Part shown: positions 17,706 to 26,558 of the stretch, piece by piece
How the letters are laid out: every line of letters starts with the position of its first letter
How positions within the stretch are numbered: the stretch's first letter is position 1
Notes under the pieces: generated by a model
Databases searched by the model: none
Told to the model about the DNA's origin: nothing
Seen by the model: the letters and a program-made list of their open reading frames with translations, nothing else
Program-made: the position numbers and the translations under genes
Assembly (NCBI GenBank): GCA_965278995.1
Contig: OZ257136.1
Coordinates: forward strand, 4,402,001 to 4,466,000
Direction: 5' to 3'
DNA length: 64,000 nt
DNA from: JADJYF01 sp965278995
GTDB taxonomy: Bacteria; Pseudomonadota; Gammaproteobacteria; Ga0077536

Positions 17706-18401
17706 TCACGACCAGAACGACCACACATCGGCGGCAGTGTGCGCGATGATGAAAGGCCATATATTTTCGATGCGGGTATAGAGCAGCGCCCACACCAGCC
17801 CGAGCAGGAACGTCGCGAGGATGGCGTGCAGACCTTGCTCGGAATGGATGAAGGCGAAAACAAGCGCGCTCGCCAGCATGTAGGCCGGTACGCGCCAGCG
17901 CGGCACGCAGTGCTGTTGCACATAGACCCACGGCAGTCCGCGGTAGACCGCTTCTTCGACGACGCCCGCCGTCACGGAAAGGTAGATGACGACGAGCATA
18001 CGGGGAGCGATGCCTGCTGGAAGCAGACTGGTCAGCGCGCTGATTGTCCCTTCCCCCGGCCACAGACTTGCACCCAGCCGTAGTCCGAAACCGTAACTGA
18101 GCGCGAACGCGATCAGCGCGAGGACCGACAGCCCTGCAACCTCAAGCAGTGCTGTCGCGTTGCCGATCGGCTTGAAGCCATAGTCCGCCGGACGACAGTT
18201 GGCAACCAGCGCCAGTAACGCGGCGCCTGCCACTGGAAAGAACACGAATGTCAGTCCGTCCTGCAACCAGTACAGGGCCGGCGCGTGCGTTATCAGCGCC
18301 TCCTTGTAGAGCGCGTTGGTGAGACTGAGCGCGACTATCGGAAAGACCGCGCAGGCGATGACTTCGGGTAGTGACAGCGCAAAGCGTATGTCGCGACGCA
18401 T
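17706..18401 (-). CDS. CPBP family intramembrane metalloprotease-like protein
   Basis: 231 residues, multispanning. Motif 1 VVEEAVYRG near residue 147 (Glu-Glu-x3-Arg), motif 2 FAFIHSEQG near 187 and motif 3 FIIAHTAADVW near 219 supply the Glu and His residues of the CAAX protease and bacteriocin-processing (CPBP) fold. Such proteins cleave or bind within the membrane. It clearly resembles the cassette-borne protein at 35660 along its length. Confidence 0.85.
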   Translation of the reverse strand: MRRDIRFALSLPEVIACAVFPIVALSLTNALYKEALITHAPALYWLQDGLTFVFFPVAGAALLALVANCRPADYGFKPIGNATALLEVAGLSVLALIAFALSYGFGLRLGASLWPGEGTISALTSLLPAGIAPRMLVVIYLSVTAGVVEEAVYRGLPWVYVQQHCVPRWRVPAYMLASALVFAFIHSEQGLHAILATFLLGLVWALLYTRIENIWPFIIAHTAADVWSFWS

Positions 18402-18451
18402 GCTGTGCTTTTCAGGTCACGTTACCGGGTACAGTGCGAGCTGCCTGTCGG

Positions 18452-19381
18452 TCAGGCCGCTGTCGGCGACTGCCGCAGATATTGCCGGCGCAGGTACAGG
18501 TTGTTCAGGATCAGTGCGCTGACCACCAGCGCCGCGCCGGCTACTTCGATACCTGCTATCGGATGCCCCTGCAACGCGCGAAAGCCGAACGTCACGACCG
18601 GCATGAAATTAATCAGCAGACTCGAATTCAGGACACCGATGCGACGACTGCCAAAGTTCCAGGCCAGCATCCCAAAGACGACGCCAGCCAGGCACAAATA
18701 CGCCAATTGCCAGCCGACGCTAGCGAGTGCGGCTGTGTCCGGCGCCTGGATCAGACCCATGGCAGTGAGCACGACCGTCACAAGTGTCGTTGCCAGAGCG
18801 CCTGGCACCATGGTCAGTACCGTCACGCGCCAGATTGACCAGCCACTCAGACGGCCGAGGCCGATGGTATAGGCAATCCAGCAGCTTGCGCCGATCAGTG
18901 CGATGACATCGCCAACGAGCTGACGTGGCGTTTCGATGAAATGCGGATTGCCGCGGGTCACGACCAGGACGACACCAGCGAAGGCCGCGAGTATGCACAC
19001 GAGGGTGAAACGTTCTGGCCGTCGCCGACGGAACAGCCAGATGGCGAGTACCGCGATCGAGGGTTGCAGCGCGCCGATGACAACGATGTGCTCAGCGCTC
19101 GAAAGCGCCATGCCGACGAACGCCAGCAACGGTGACAGCGACATGCCGAGCACGCCGAAAACAACGGCTGTAAGCGCTGCGCCGCCATAACTGAGCGCCG
19201 ACCAGCCCTCACGGGCGACCAGAATGACTGCCAGAATGACGACCGCAACGCAGTAGCGTATCGAGGTCAGATAAAAAGGATTGACGCTGACGAAGGCGTC
19301 TTTCGCCATCGGCAACTGCACCCCCCAGATAACAACAGCGGCGAGCCCGGCACCGAGTCCGGTGACGAACGATGACTTCAT
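18452..19381 (-). CDS. EamA/DMT family transporter
   Basis: 309 residues with about ten hydrophobic helices in two EamA repeats: the first begins VTGLGAGLAAVVIWGVQLPM, the second starts around ALIGASCWIAYTIGLGRLSG. This drug/metabolite transporter fold exports small metabolites. Substrate not evident. It is 50 bp upstream (minus sense) of the CPBP gene. Confidence 0.88.
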   Translation of the reverse strand: MKSSFVTGLGAGLAAVVIWGVQLPMAKDAFVSVNPFYLTSIRYCVAVVILAVILVAREGWSALSYGGAALTAVVFGVLGMSLSPLLAFVGMALSSAEHIVVIGALQPSIAVLAIWLFRRRRPERFTLVCILAAFAGVVLVVTRGNPHFIETPRQLVGDVIALIGASCWIAYTIGLGRLSGWSIWRVTVLTMVPGALATTLVTVVLTAMGLIQAPDTAALASVGWQLAYLCLAGVVFGMLAWNFGSRRIGVLNSSLLINFMPVVTFGFRALQGHPIAGIEVAGAALVVSALILNNLYLRRQYLRQSPTAA

Positions 19382-19390
19382 CTCAACGTT

Positions 19391-19732
19391 TCAACGTTGC
19401 GACAGACGCGGTGGCGTGGTCGGCAGGCGTCGCTTCAATTCCGCAAAGAACAGGATGCCGCCGGCCGAGACCGGTTTGTCGGGCAGGCGCGCGCAGAATT
19501 TGTCCATCCAGCCGAACAGGCTCGTGGCATCGGTAATCGAGAGGATGTCGACATCGCGCGCGGTGGCGAGCCCGGTCATGAATCCTGCCAGCCACATCTG
19601 CGGCGGATCGGCGCGCTCGCCAGATTGACGCCGTGCGTTCCAGTCGGTGCAACGCCAATCGCCGATGCTGACGACTTCGGCCTGCGCGATCCCGCATACA
19701 AACAGGGCGAGGAGCACAATGAGTTGTTTCAT
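19391..19732 (-). CDS. Small periplasmic protein
   Basis: 113 residues from ATG 19732. A signal peptide (LIVLLALFVCGIAQAE) precedes a mature domain with two Cys (WRCTDW, DKFCAR) likely to form a disulfide. The segment MWLAGFMTGLAT and the C-terminal FFAELKRR recall Rap1a/Tai-like small exported proteins, but the match is weak and I do not assign it. Lies 9 bp from the EamA transporter start. Confidence 0.6.
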   Translation of the reverse strand: MKQLIVLLALFVCGIAQAEVVSIGDWRCTDWNARRQSGERADPPQMWLAGFMTGLATARDVDILSITDATSLFGWMDKFCARLPDKPVSAGGILFFAELKRRLPTTPPRLSQR

Positions 19733-19773
19733 GGCATTCCTTGATATCGGACGCAGCGTCATGCCATCGGCGG

Positions 19774-20331
19774 TCACGGGGCGGCAGTCGACGGTCGCGC
19801 TTGCGCAGCAGCAATGAAGGTCTGCCATTGCGCGACCTTGTCGAGTTCGTAGCCCGGGTTGTTGTCCCAGATGTCGACCAGTGTCGCACGGGCCTCCGGC
19901 TCGACGTGGCCGAGTTCGCCGACGCGGTACAGATAGACGAATGCGGAGGCGCGTGAGCCGGCGTAGCAATGCACCAGCGTCCGCTTGCCGCGATATGCCT
20001 GCATGGCGGCGAGAAACCGCTCGTAGTCGGGCACACCCGGATGATCCCAGTCGACAGGAATATGCGTGTAGGCCAGACCCAGGCCCTCGACTATCGCCTG
20101 TTCGTCGGCCAGTGCGGTCGGATCCGTCACCGGCGCCAGATTGATGATGGCTTCGACCCCAGCATCGCGAATGCCCGGGAACTGCTCGCGGGTCGGCTGC
20201 CCGGAAGACAGCAACGCCGGGGAATACTCATGATAGTTGACGAGTTCGAGTAGACCGACAGACAGGGCGTCCGCTCGGAGATTGACCACGCTCGTCAGCA
20301 GCACAACAGACAGCAGAAATTCACGGATCAT
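19774..20331 (-). CDS. Exported protein-tyrosine-phosphatase-like protein with CX4R loop
   Basis: 185 residues from ATG 20331, preceded by GGAG. A signal peptide (EFLLSVVLLTSVVNLRADA) suggests a periplasmic location. The domain has the dual-specificity-phosphatase pattern: a start like SGQPTREQFPGIRDAGVEAI, an Asp loop (VDWDHPGVPDY) that could supply the general acid, and the loop VHCYAGSRASAFV. The loop spacing is C-x4-R rather than the canonical C-x5-R; this variant occurs in a known phosphatase-like family (NADK-associated type) with HCxxxxR. Activity is therefore probable but not certain. Confidence 0.72.
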   Translation of the reverse strand: MIREFLLSVVLLTSVVNLRADALSVGLLELVNYHEYSPALLSSGQPTREQFPGIRDAGVEAIINLAPVTDPTALADEQAIVEGLGLAYTHIPVDWDHPGVPDYERFLAAMQAYRGKRTLVHCYAGSRASAFVYLYRVGELGHVEPEARATLVDIWDNNPGYELDKVAQWQTFIAAAQARPSTAAP

Positions 20332-20534
20332 TTCACCACTCCCAGGCTCCGCGGCCACCGTCGACCGCCAGTGCATGATAGACGATGACCGCACCGGTGC
20401 GCCCGATAGCTCCTGATGCCTTGTCATCCGATCGTCACCTGCCAGAGATAGGCTTCGCGCTGTTGCAACCAGCGGATGTATTGCTTGCACTCGCCATCGG
20501 CCGACATCGAGATCCCGAGTTCCAGGGCCCCAGA

Positions 20535-21743
20535 ATGAACATTCATGTTCATCTCGACCGACTCAATGACCGCGTGTTCGAGGCGCTCTACTCCCGGGCG
20601 CTGGTCTACAACGCCTGTTGGGAAGACCCCGCCATCGATCGGCAGGTACTCGACATCCACCCCGGCGACACCATGGTTGTCATTGCGAGTGCCGGCTGCA
20701 ACGTGCTCGATTACGCGTTGGACGACCCTGGTCGCATCCATGCAATTGATATGAATCCGCGCCAGACTGCGCTGCTCGAACTCAAACTTGCAGGGATCCG
20801 AGCACTGACGTTCGACGATTTCTTCGAGATTTTCGGCACCGGCCGCCATGCGCGCTTTCCCACGCTCTACGCTACAACGCTGCGCCCGCAACTGAGTCCT
20901 TTCGCTCAGCGCTACTGGGACCGGCATCAAGGCGTGTTCGATGTTCGACAGGGCGTGACCGGGGGGCTGTACTTTCATGGGCTGAGCGGAAAGGTGGCGC
21001 GTAGTTTTCATCTCTACCTCAAATGCCGCCGCCGCCTGGCCCATGGCGTTGCCGCCCTGCTGGAAACCAATACGCTTTCCGACCAGCGCGAGGCGTACGA
21101 TCAGTTGATTGCCCCACACCTGTGGAGCGAGTCCATGAACTGGGTACTCTCACGCCAGTTCACGATGAGTATGCTCGGCGTACCTCATCCGCAGCGACGC
21201 GAGGTCGAAAACCAGCATCCGGACGGTGTCGCAGGTTTCATTCGCGGCGCCATCGAGTATGTCTTTCGACAGATCTCGATGCGCATCAATTATTTCTGGC
21301 GGTTATATCTGACTGGCGCATACACAATCGAGTGCTGCCCCGAATATCTGAAACGAGAAAATTTCTCCCGCCTTCAGAATGGGCTAGTCGACTGTATTGA
21401 ACCTCGGACATGCTCGGTTACAGAGATGCTAAACACGGCGCAGGAGCGGATCACCAAGTTCGTTCTGCTCGATCATATGGACTGGATGAGTTCCTATCTT
21501 CCCCGTGCGCTCACTGACGAGTGGCAGGCGATATTCGCCAGCGCCGCTGACCAGGCGCGGATTATTTTCCGTAGTGCTCATCAGTGGCCATCTTATCTGG
21601 AGTCAGTGCGGGTGAATGACGGTGACCGCAGCTATCGCATCACCGATCGGTTGCGCTTTTATCCCGAGCGGGCCGCTGCCCTGCAACCACTGGATCGCGT
21701 GCACACCTATGCCGGGTTTCATATCGCGGATATTTGCGCATGA
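20535..21743 (+). CDS. btaA: BtaA: SAM:diacylglycerol 3-amino-3-carboxypropyltransferase
   Basis: 402 residues of the DUF3419/BtaA family. Near residue 40 a Rossmann-like segment VVIASAGCNVLDYAL and HAIDMNPRQTALLELKLA indicate SAM binding. The ATG at 20535 is the first that keeps the conserved RLNDRVFEALYSRALVYNACWED opening. BtaA transfers the aminocarboxypropyl group of SAM to diacylglycerol, making diacylglycerylhomoserine, the first step of betaine-lipid (DGTS) synthesis. The next gene is btaB, with an ATGA overlap. In other bacteria the pair is induced by phosphate starvation; no Pho box was identified here. Confidence 0.85.
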   Translation: MNIHVHLDRLNDRVFEALYSRALVYNACWEDPAIDRQVLDIHPGDTMVVIASAGCNVLDYALDDPGRIHAIDMNPRQTALLELKLAGIRALTFDDFFEIFGTGRHARFPTLYATTLRPQLSPFAQRYWDRHQGVFDVRQGVTGGLYFHGLSGKVARSFHLYLKCRRRLAHGVAALLETNTLSDQREAYDQLIAPHLWSESMNWVLSRQFTMSMLGVPHPQRREVENQHPDGVAGFIRGAIEYVFRQISMRINYFWRLYLTGAYTIECCPEYLKRENFSRLQNGLVDCIEPRTCSVTEMLNTAQERITKFVLLDHMDWMSSYLPRALTDEWQAIFASAADQARIIFRSAHQWPSYLESVRVNDGDRSYRITDRLRFYPERAAALQPLDRVHTYAGFHIADICA

Positions 21744-22465
21744 AGTCACTGCTGCTGCGCGATGCGAATGTAATCTGGCAGCTGCTGCGCGGGCAGCCGC
21801 GTCAAGGTACACATAAGGATCGCCTGCAACGCTTCTACGCACCGCAGGCAGAGCACTACGATCAGTTTCGCGAACGCCTGTTATTCGGGCGCGAGCGTCT
21901 GCTCGATCAGCTTTGCCTTGAACCTGGCCAGCGCGTCGTTGATCTCGGCTGTGGCACGGCGCGCAATCTCGAGTTCATCGCACCGGCTGTGCTCGGCGCA
22001 CTGGACATATTTTATGCTGTCGACCTCTGTCCGGTCCTCGTCCAGCGAGCCCGCATACGTTGCGCCGGAATGCCCAGGGTGCAGGTCATCGAAGACGATG
22101 CGACGACTTTCAACCCGGGTGAGCCTGTCGACCGTGTGTATTTCTCCTACGCGTTGACCATGATCCCGGATTGGCGCGGCGCGCTTCGCAATGCGTATCG
22201 CATGCTGAAACCGGGTGGCCTGATAGGGGTCGTCGATTTTCATCTTACGACGCTTCCTGCGCGTGATTCGACGCCGCGCCGTGAGCCGCTACAGGACCGG
22301 TTCTGGCGGCAGTGGTTTGCCCATGATGGCGTATACCTGGAGCCTGCCCATCGGTTTTATCTGAATGGTCAGTTCGAGCCAGTGCTGCAGTTCTGTGCGA
22401 AAAGCCCGGTGCCCTATGTGCCCCTGCTCAAAGTGCCGTATTACATATTTGTCGGCCGCAAATAA
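21740..22465 (+). CDS. btaB: BtaB: N-methyltransferase of betaine lipid synthesis
   Basis: 241 residues. Class I methyltransferase with VVDLGCGTARNLEF motif I near residue 67 and the FSYALTMIPDWRGAL and MLKPGGLIGVVDFH segments typical of BtaB. The ATG at 21740 overlaps the btaA stop. BtaB trimethylates diacylglycerylhomoserine to DGTS, a phosphorus-free membrane lipid. Placement directly after btaA makes the role secure. Confidence 0.85.
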   Translation: MKSLLLRDANVIWQLLRGQPRQGTHKDRLQRFYAPQAEHYDQFRERLLFGRERLLDQLCLEPGQRVVDLGCGTARNLEFIAPAVLGALDIFYAVDLCPVLVQRARIRCAGMPRVQVIEDDATTFNPGEPVDRVYFSYALTMIPDWRGALRNAYRMLKPGGLIGVVDFHLTTLPARDSTPRREPLQDRFWRQWFAHDGVYLEPAHRFYLNGQFEPVLQFCAKSPVPYVPLLKVPYYIFVGRK

Positions 22466-22480
22466 CGCGGTACCGAGACG

Positions 22481-23152
22481 ATGAAGCGCCTTCTGGTGGT
22501 GCTGGATTTCGACGGACTGCTGATCAATTCCTACGAATTACTACGCACGAGCTTCGCCGCCTTTGATCTCGATGTCGGCGACGAGGACCGATTCAGAAAT
22601 CGTCGAAAATTTCTCAAGTATGTCGGTGGTGGCAAAGAGCTGCTGAAGAACCTGAGCACGATAGCGCTGCCGAAGACCAAACATATCCGTGCCGCGCTGA
22701 CTGCCAACTACCGTGAAAGCGGTCGCGTATTCGAGGCATTCGTACCACTGCTCAACGGACTCATTGCCAGTCCGGCCGTCCATGTCGGCATCGTCAGTCG
22801 GAATTACACCCGCAGTCCCGGACAGACCATCCGTGAGGTACTGCGGAACAGCGGCATCCATGAATCGGATCTTGATTTCGTGATCCCGATACCGGTAGGT
22901 GTCAAGAAATACGAGGTGCTGGCGGCGATGAACGCCAGCCGCTATCGCGATTCGCTGTTTGCCGGCGATGAAATCGGCGATTACAACGCAGCGCAGCAAG
23001 CCGGCTACACCGTTTTGATGGCGAGCTACGGATTCGACCACCGCAAGCGACTCGAGCGCCAGGCGGGGGTGCCCCCGGAGCAGATTTTCGAGACGCCGGA
23101 AGCGCTCGCCGAGGGTCTGAGCGATCTGGCACGCAAGTATCTGCCGAACTGA
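22481..23152 (+). CDS. HAD-superfamily hydrolase in the btaAB operon
   Basis: 223 residues, 15 bp after btaB. HAD motif I DFDGLLINSY at residues 9-18 (nucleophile Asp, acid/base Asp), motif II GIVSRNYTRSP near 105, and LFAGDEIGDYNAAQQAG near 165 (motif IV acidic pair). A helical cap sits between motifs I and II. Likely a phosphatase. Coupling to btaAB suggests a link to phosphate sparing or headgroup recycling, by inference only. Confidence 0.78.
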   Translation: MKRLLVVLDFDGLLINSYELLRTSFAAFDLDVGDEDRFRNRRKFLKYVGGGKELLKNLSTIALPKTKHIRAALTANYRESGRVFEAFVPLLNGLIASPAVHVGIVSRNYTRSPGQTIREVLRNSGIHESDLDFVIPIPVGVKKYEVLAAMNASRYRDSLFAGDEIGDYNAAQQAGYTVLMASYGFDHRKRLERQAGVPPEQIFETPEALAEGLSDLARKYLPN

Positions 23153-23250
23153 GCGCGGGCTCGCTCCCTCCCGCCTTTGTGTGCGATCCTTCGCCCCTTG
23201 CGGTTCCGCCATGGCGAACCGCCGAAACATTCTGTGCAGGGGAACGAGTC

Positions 23251-25098
23251 ATGATGCGATGCGCCAAGCTGGCGGTGCCGGTGCTGTGTCTGGGTTTGAC
23301 GATGGCGGCTGCGGCGCAGCCGGTAGTGTCGGTACCGGACGATACCAACTGGACCAGTTACAACGAGAACGTCAACGGTCAACGCTATGTCGCGCTGACG
23401 CAGATCACACCGGAGAATGCCGCGCAGCTCGGCGAAGTCTGCCGACTGAAGGTCGAAGAAGTCGGCGCTTTTCATACCGGGATTCTCGAAATCGACGGCG
23501 TACTCTATTTCACGACGGCGACCGATACGCTGGCCATCGATGCGACGAACTGCAAACAGATCTGGCGCAATCATTATGTAACCGAGGATCACGGTGGTAG
23601 CGCACTCCAGGTCAACCGCGGCGTTGCTTATGCCAACGGCAAACTCTATCGCGGTACCGTCGACAGTCGTTTTCTCGCGATCGATGCCGCGACCGGCAAG
23701 ACCGTCTGGCAGTATCAGGTCGGCGACCCTCAGGGCGGTGAATTCTTCAGCGCCGCGCCGCAGATCTACCAGGGCCTTGTCATCACCAGCGCTGCAGGCG
23801 GTGACTGGGGTATCCGCGGCCGCATCGTTGCACTCGATGCTGCGACCGGTCGCGAAGTCTGGCGTTTTTATACGATCCCGCGTGGCGACGAACCAGGCGC
23901 TGAGACTTGGAAAGAATCTGACAGCGCACGCTATGGCGGCGGTGGCAGCTGGACAACCTACACGCTGGATATCGCTGCCGGTGAAATCTTCGTCCCGGTA
24001 GGCAATCCGGCGCCGGACCTCCTGCCGCACGTTCGCGAAGGCGAGAATCTCTATACCAATTCGATGATCGTGCTCGATGCGAATACCGGCAAGATCAAGT
24101 GGTATCACCAGTTGCTCGGCAACGACGGTCAGGATCTCGATCTCGGCGCCGCGCCGATGCTGTACTACAACAGCAAAGGCGAACGCATGGTCTCTTTCGG
24201 TGGCAAGGACGGCTATCTGTACGCGATCAATCGCGAGACGCTGAAGCGCGTTTTCAAGACCCCGGTGACGACGATCAAGAACGCCGGCGTCGCACCGACG
24301 CGCGAAGGTATCGATGTCTGCCCGGGCCCGCTTGGCGGCGTGGAATGGAATGGTCCGGCATACGACAAACCCAACAAGGCCATAGTTGTCGGCAGCGTTG
24401 ACTGGTGCGCGCATCTGACGGCTGACGAGGGTTATCAGTACGTCCCTGGGCAGTTCAACATGGGCGGCCAGTTCAAGTTCACGGAGAACAGCCGCGGCTG
24501 GATTGTATCGGCCGATGCCGATCTCGGGGCAATCCGCTGGAAGTACGAAACCGTTGGACCGCAGGTTTCCGGCATCACGCCGACAGCTGGCGGCGTGATT
24601 TTCGCCGGGGACATGAAAGGCCATTTTCTCGTGCTGGCATCGAATGACGGCCGCGAACTGCTCAAAACACAAACCGGTGGCGCGCTCGCCGGCGGCATGA
24701 TCACGTACATGCGCAAAGGTAAACAGTATGTCGCTTTTGCCTCGGGCAACGTCTCGCGGCTCACGTTCGGCATGACCGGAAGCCCGACCATGATCGTCTA
24801 TGCGCTGGGCGCAAAGAACGCACCGAAGCTCGACGCACCACCGGTCGCGACAGTCGCCACTGGCGCGCCTGATGCCGCGGCGGGGCAGGGTGTGTATGCC
24901 AAGGTCTGTGCGGCGTGCCATGGTCCGCAAGGCGAAGGCGGAACCGGGCCCATGTTGAAAGGTCTTTCGGCTCGCCTCGACTTCGAACGTACGGTGCAGT
25001 GGATCGAGAATCCCTCGGCGAAAATGCCGAAGCTCTATCCGGCGCCGCTCGACGCCCAGGCAGTACGCAATGTCGCCGCGTTCCTGCAGGGGCTCTGA
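23251..25098 (+). CDS. PQQ-dependent dehydrogenase with C-terminal cytochrome c domain
   Basis: 615 residues from ATG 23251, after AGGGGAA. A signal peptide (AVPVLCLGLTMAAAAQ) exports it. The body is an eight-bladed quinoprotein propeller with repeats such as GRIVALDAATGREVWRF, DANTGKIKWYHQ and GGKDGYLYAINRETLKRV. The last 70 residues are a monohaem cytochrome c with CAACHGPQG near residue 551 and a likely axial Met (AKMPKLYP). It resembles quinohaemoprotein alcohol dehydrogenases, oxidising an alcohol in the periplasm and passing electrons through its own haem. Substrate unknown. Confidence 0.9.
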   Translation: MMRCAKLAVPVLCLGLTMAAAAQPVVSVPDDTNWTSYNENVNGQRYVALTQITPENAAQLGEVCRLKVEEVGAFHTGILEIDGVLYFTTATDTLAIDATNCKQIWRNHYVTEDHGGSALQVNRGVAYANGKLYRGTVDSRFLAIDAATGKTVWQYQVGDPQGGEFFSAAPQIYQGLVITSAAGGDWGIRGRIVALDAATGREVWRFYTIPRGDEPGAETWKESDSARYGGGGSWTTYTLDIAAGEIFVPVGNPAPDLLPHVREGENLYTNSMIVLDANTGKIKWYHQLLGNDGQDLDLGAAPMLYYNSKGERMVSFGGKDGYLYAINRETLKRVFKTPVTTIKNAGVAPTREGIDVCPGPLGGVEWNGPAYDKPNKAIVVGSVDWCAHLTADEGYQYVPGQFNMGGQFKFTENSRGWIVSADADLGAIRWKYETVGPQVSGITPTAGGVIFAGDMKGHFLVLASNDGRELLKTQTGGALAGGMITYMRKGKQYVAFASGNVSRLTFGMTGSPTMIVYALGAKNAPKLDAPPVATVATGAPDAAAGQGVYAKVCAACHGPQGEGGTGPMLKGLSARLDFERTVQWIENPSAKMPKLYPAPLDAQAVRNVAAFLQGL

Positions 25099-25147
25099 GT
25101 TCATGCGGCGCTATTTGCGGTTGACGGTACGACACGGAGTTTGATGG

Positions 25148-26557
25148 GTGACCAAGCAGATCCACATGAATGCGTTCACGCAGTGCTGTATCGGCCATCA
25201 TTCCATCGGCCAGTGGAAACACCCGCTTGATCGGCCGCTGGACGGTTATCGCAGTGTGCACTACTGGATCGAACTTGCGCGAATACTCGAAGGAGGCCTG
25301 TTCGATGCCCTGTTCCTGGCTGATGTGCACGGCACCTACAGCGTTTATCGTGGCTCGCGCGAAGCTGCTGTACGTTACGGCACGCAGTTTCCGAGCAACG
25401 ATCCGACGCTGATCATTCCGGCGATGGCGGCGGCAACCCGCCATCTCGGTTTCGCGGCGACTTACAGCACGAGCTACTACCCGCCGTACCACACGGCGAA
25501 ACTGTTCTCGACACTCGATCATCTGACCGATGGTCGCGTGGCCTGGAATATCGTGACTTCATACCTGCATGACGCCAACGCGAATTTCGGTCTCGGCGAA
25601 ATACTGCCGCATGACCAGCGTTACGATCGCGCCGAAGAATATATGGATGTGTGCTACCAGCTCTGGGAGCACTCGTGGGAAGAGAACGCGATGGTACGTG
25701 ATGCCAGGCGCGACATGCTCATCAATCCCGACAAAGTCCACGAGATCAATTTCAAGGGCCGTTATTTCGACGTACCGGGGCCGCACATGTGCGAGCCCTC
25801 GCCGCAGCGGACGCCGGTGCTGTTCCAGGCCGGGCAATCCGGGCGCGGTATTCAATTCGCCGCTCGCCATGCCGAAGCGATTTTTGCCATTCATCCGACT
25901 GTCGAATCCTGTCGGGCGGGCGTGAAAGGTCTGGCAGCGGCGCTGAAAGTGGAGGGTCGCCGGCGCGACGAAGTGCGTTATTTCCCCGGCGTGACGGTTA
26001 TCGTCGCGCCGACCGATGCCGAAGCGGAACAGAAGCTGGCCACCTGCCGCCAGTACGCGAGCCCGGAAGGCGCACTGGCGCTGTTCTGCGGCTGGGTCGG
26101 CGTCGATCTCGCCGCGTTGCCATCGGGCAAACGGCTGAAGGACATGAAAACCGATGCCATCCAGGGCTTGATGGATTACTTCGCAACGGTTGATCCGGAG
26201 CGTGAATGGACGCTGGATGAAATCGGCCAGTTCATCTCCATCGGCAGCGTGATGCCGAAAGTTGTCGGCAGTCCGCAGACGGTTGCCGACGAGCTCGAAC
26301 GCTGGATGGACGACACCGGATGTGATGGCTTCAATCTCGTCCCGGTCACCCAGCCGCAGGGTTTCCGTGATTTTTGCGATCTGGTGGTCCCTGAACTGCA
26401 GCGCCGCGGTCGTATGCCGCTGGCGTATGCAGCAAGGACGCTGCGCGAAAATTATTTCGGCGCCGGCAAAATGCGCTTGGCGAAAAAGCACGCTGCGCAT
26501 CAGACTCTGCCGGCCTGGAAATCGAAAGCGCTGGCAGCGCGTAAGGCGAAACGCTGA
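25148..26557 (+). CDS. LLM-class flavin-dependent monooxygenase (NtaA/SnaA/DszA-like)
   Basis: 469 residues from a GTG at 25148, with GGAG upstream. Motifs FDALFLADVHGTY, RHLGFAATYSTSYYPPYHTAK, GRVAWNIVTS and RGIQFAARHAEAIF match the long-form luciferase-like branch that includes nitrilotriacetate, pristinamycin and dibenzothiophene-sulfone monooxygenases. These use FMNH2 supplied by a separate reductase. Substrate not evident; DszA-like sulfur or N-oxygenation chemistry is possible. Followed 2 bp later by an unrelated exported protein. Confidence 0.88.
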   Translation: MTKQIHMNAFTQCCIGHHSIGQWKHPLDRPLDGYRSVHYWIELARILEGGLFDALFLADVHGTYSVYRGSREAAVRYGTQFPSNDPTLIIPAMAAATRHLGFAATYSTSYYPPYHTAKLFSTLDHLTDGRVAWNIVTSYLHDANANFGLGEILPHDQRYDRAEEYMDVCYQLWEHSWEENAMVRDARRDMLINPDKVHEINFKGRYFDVPGPHMCEPSPQRTPVLFQAGQSGRGIQFAARHAEAIFAIHPTVESCRAGVKGLAAALKVEGRRRDEVRYFPGVTVIVAPTDAEAEQKLATCRQYASPEGALALFCGWVGVDLAALPSGKRLKDMKTDAIQGLMDYFATVDPEREWTLDEIGQFISIGSVMPKVVGSPQTVADELERWMDDTGCDGFNLVPVTQPQGFRDFCDLVVPELQRRGRMPLAYAARTLRENYFGAGKMRLAKKHAAHQTLPAWKSKALAARKAKR

Positions 26558-26558
26558 A

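Noticed and set aside
23026..25104. A 692-codon open frame antisense to the PQQ dehydrogenase
   Set aside because: The plus strand encodes a full quinohaemoprotein with signal peptide and haem motif; the antisense frame has no recognisable domain.
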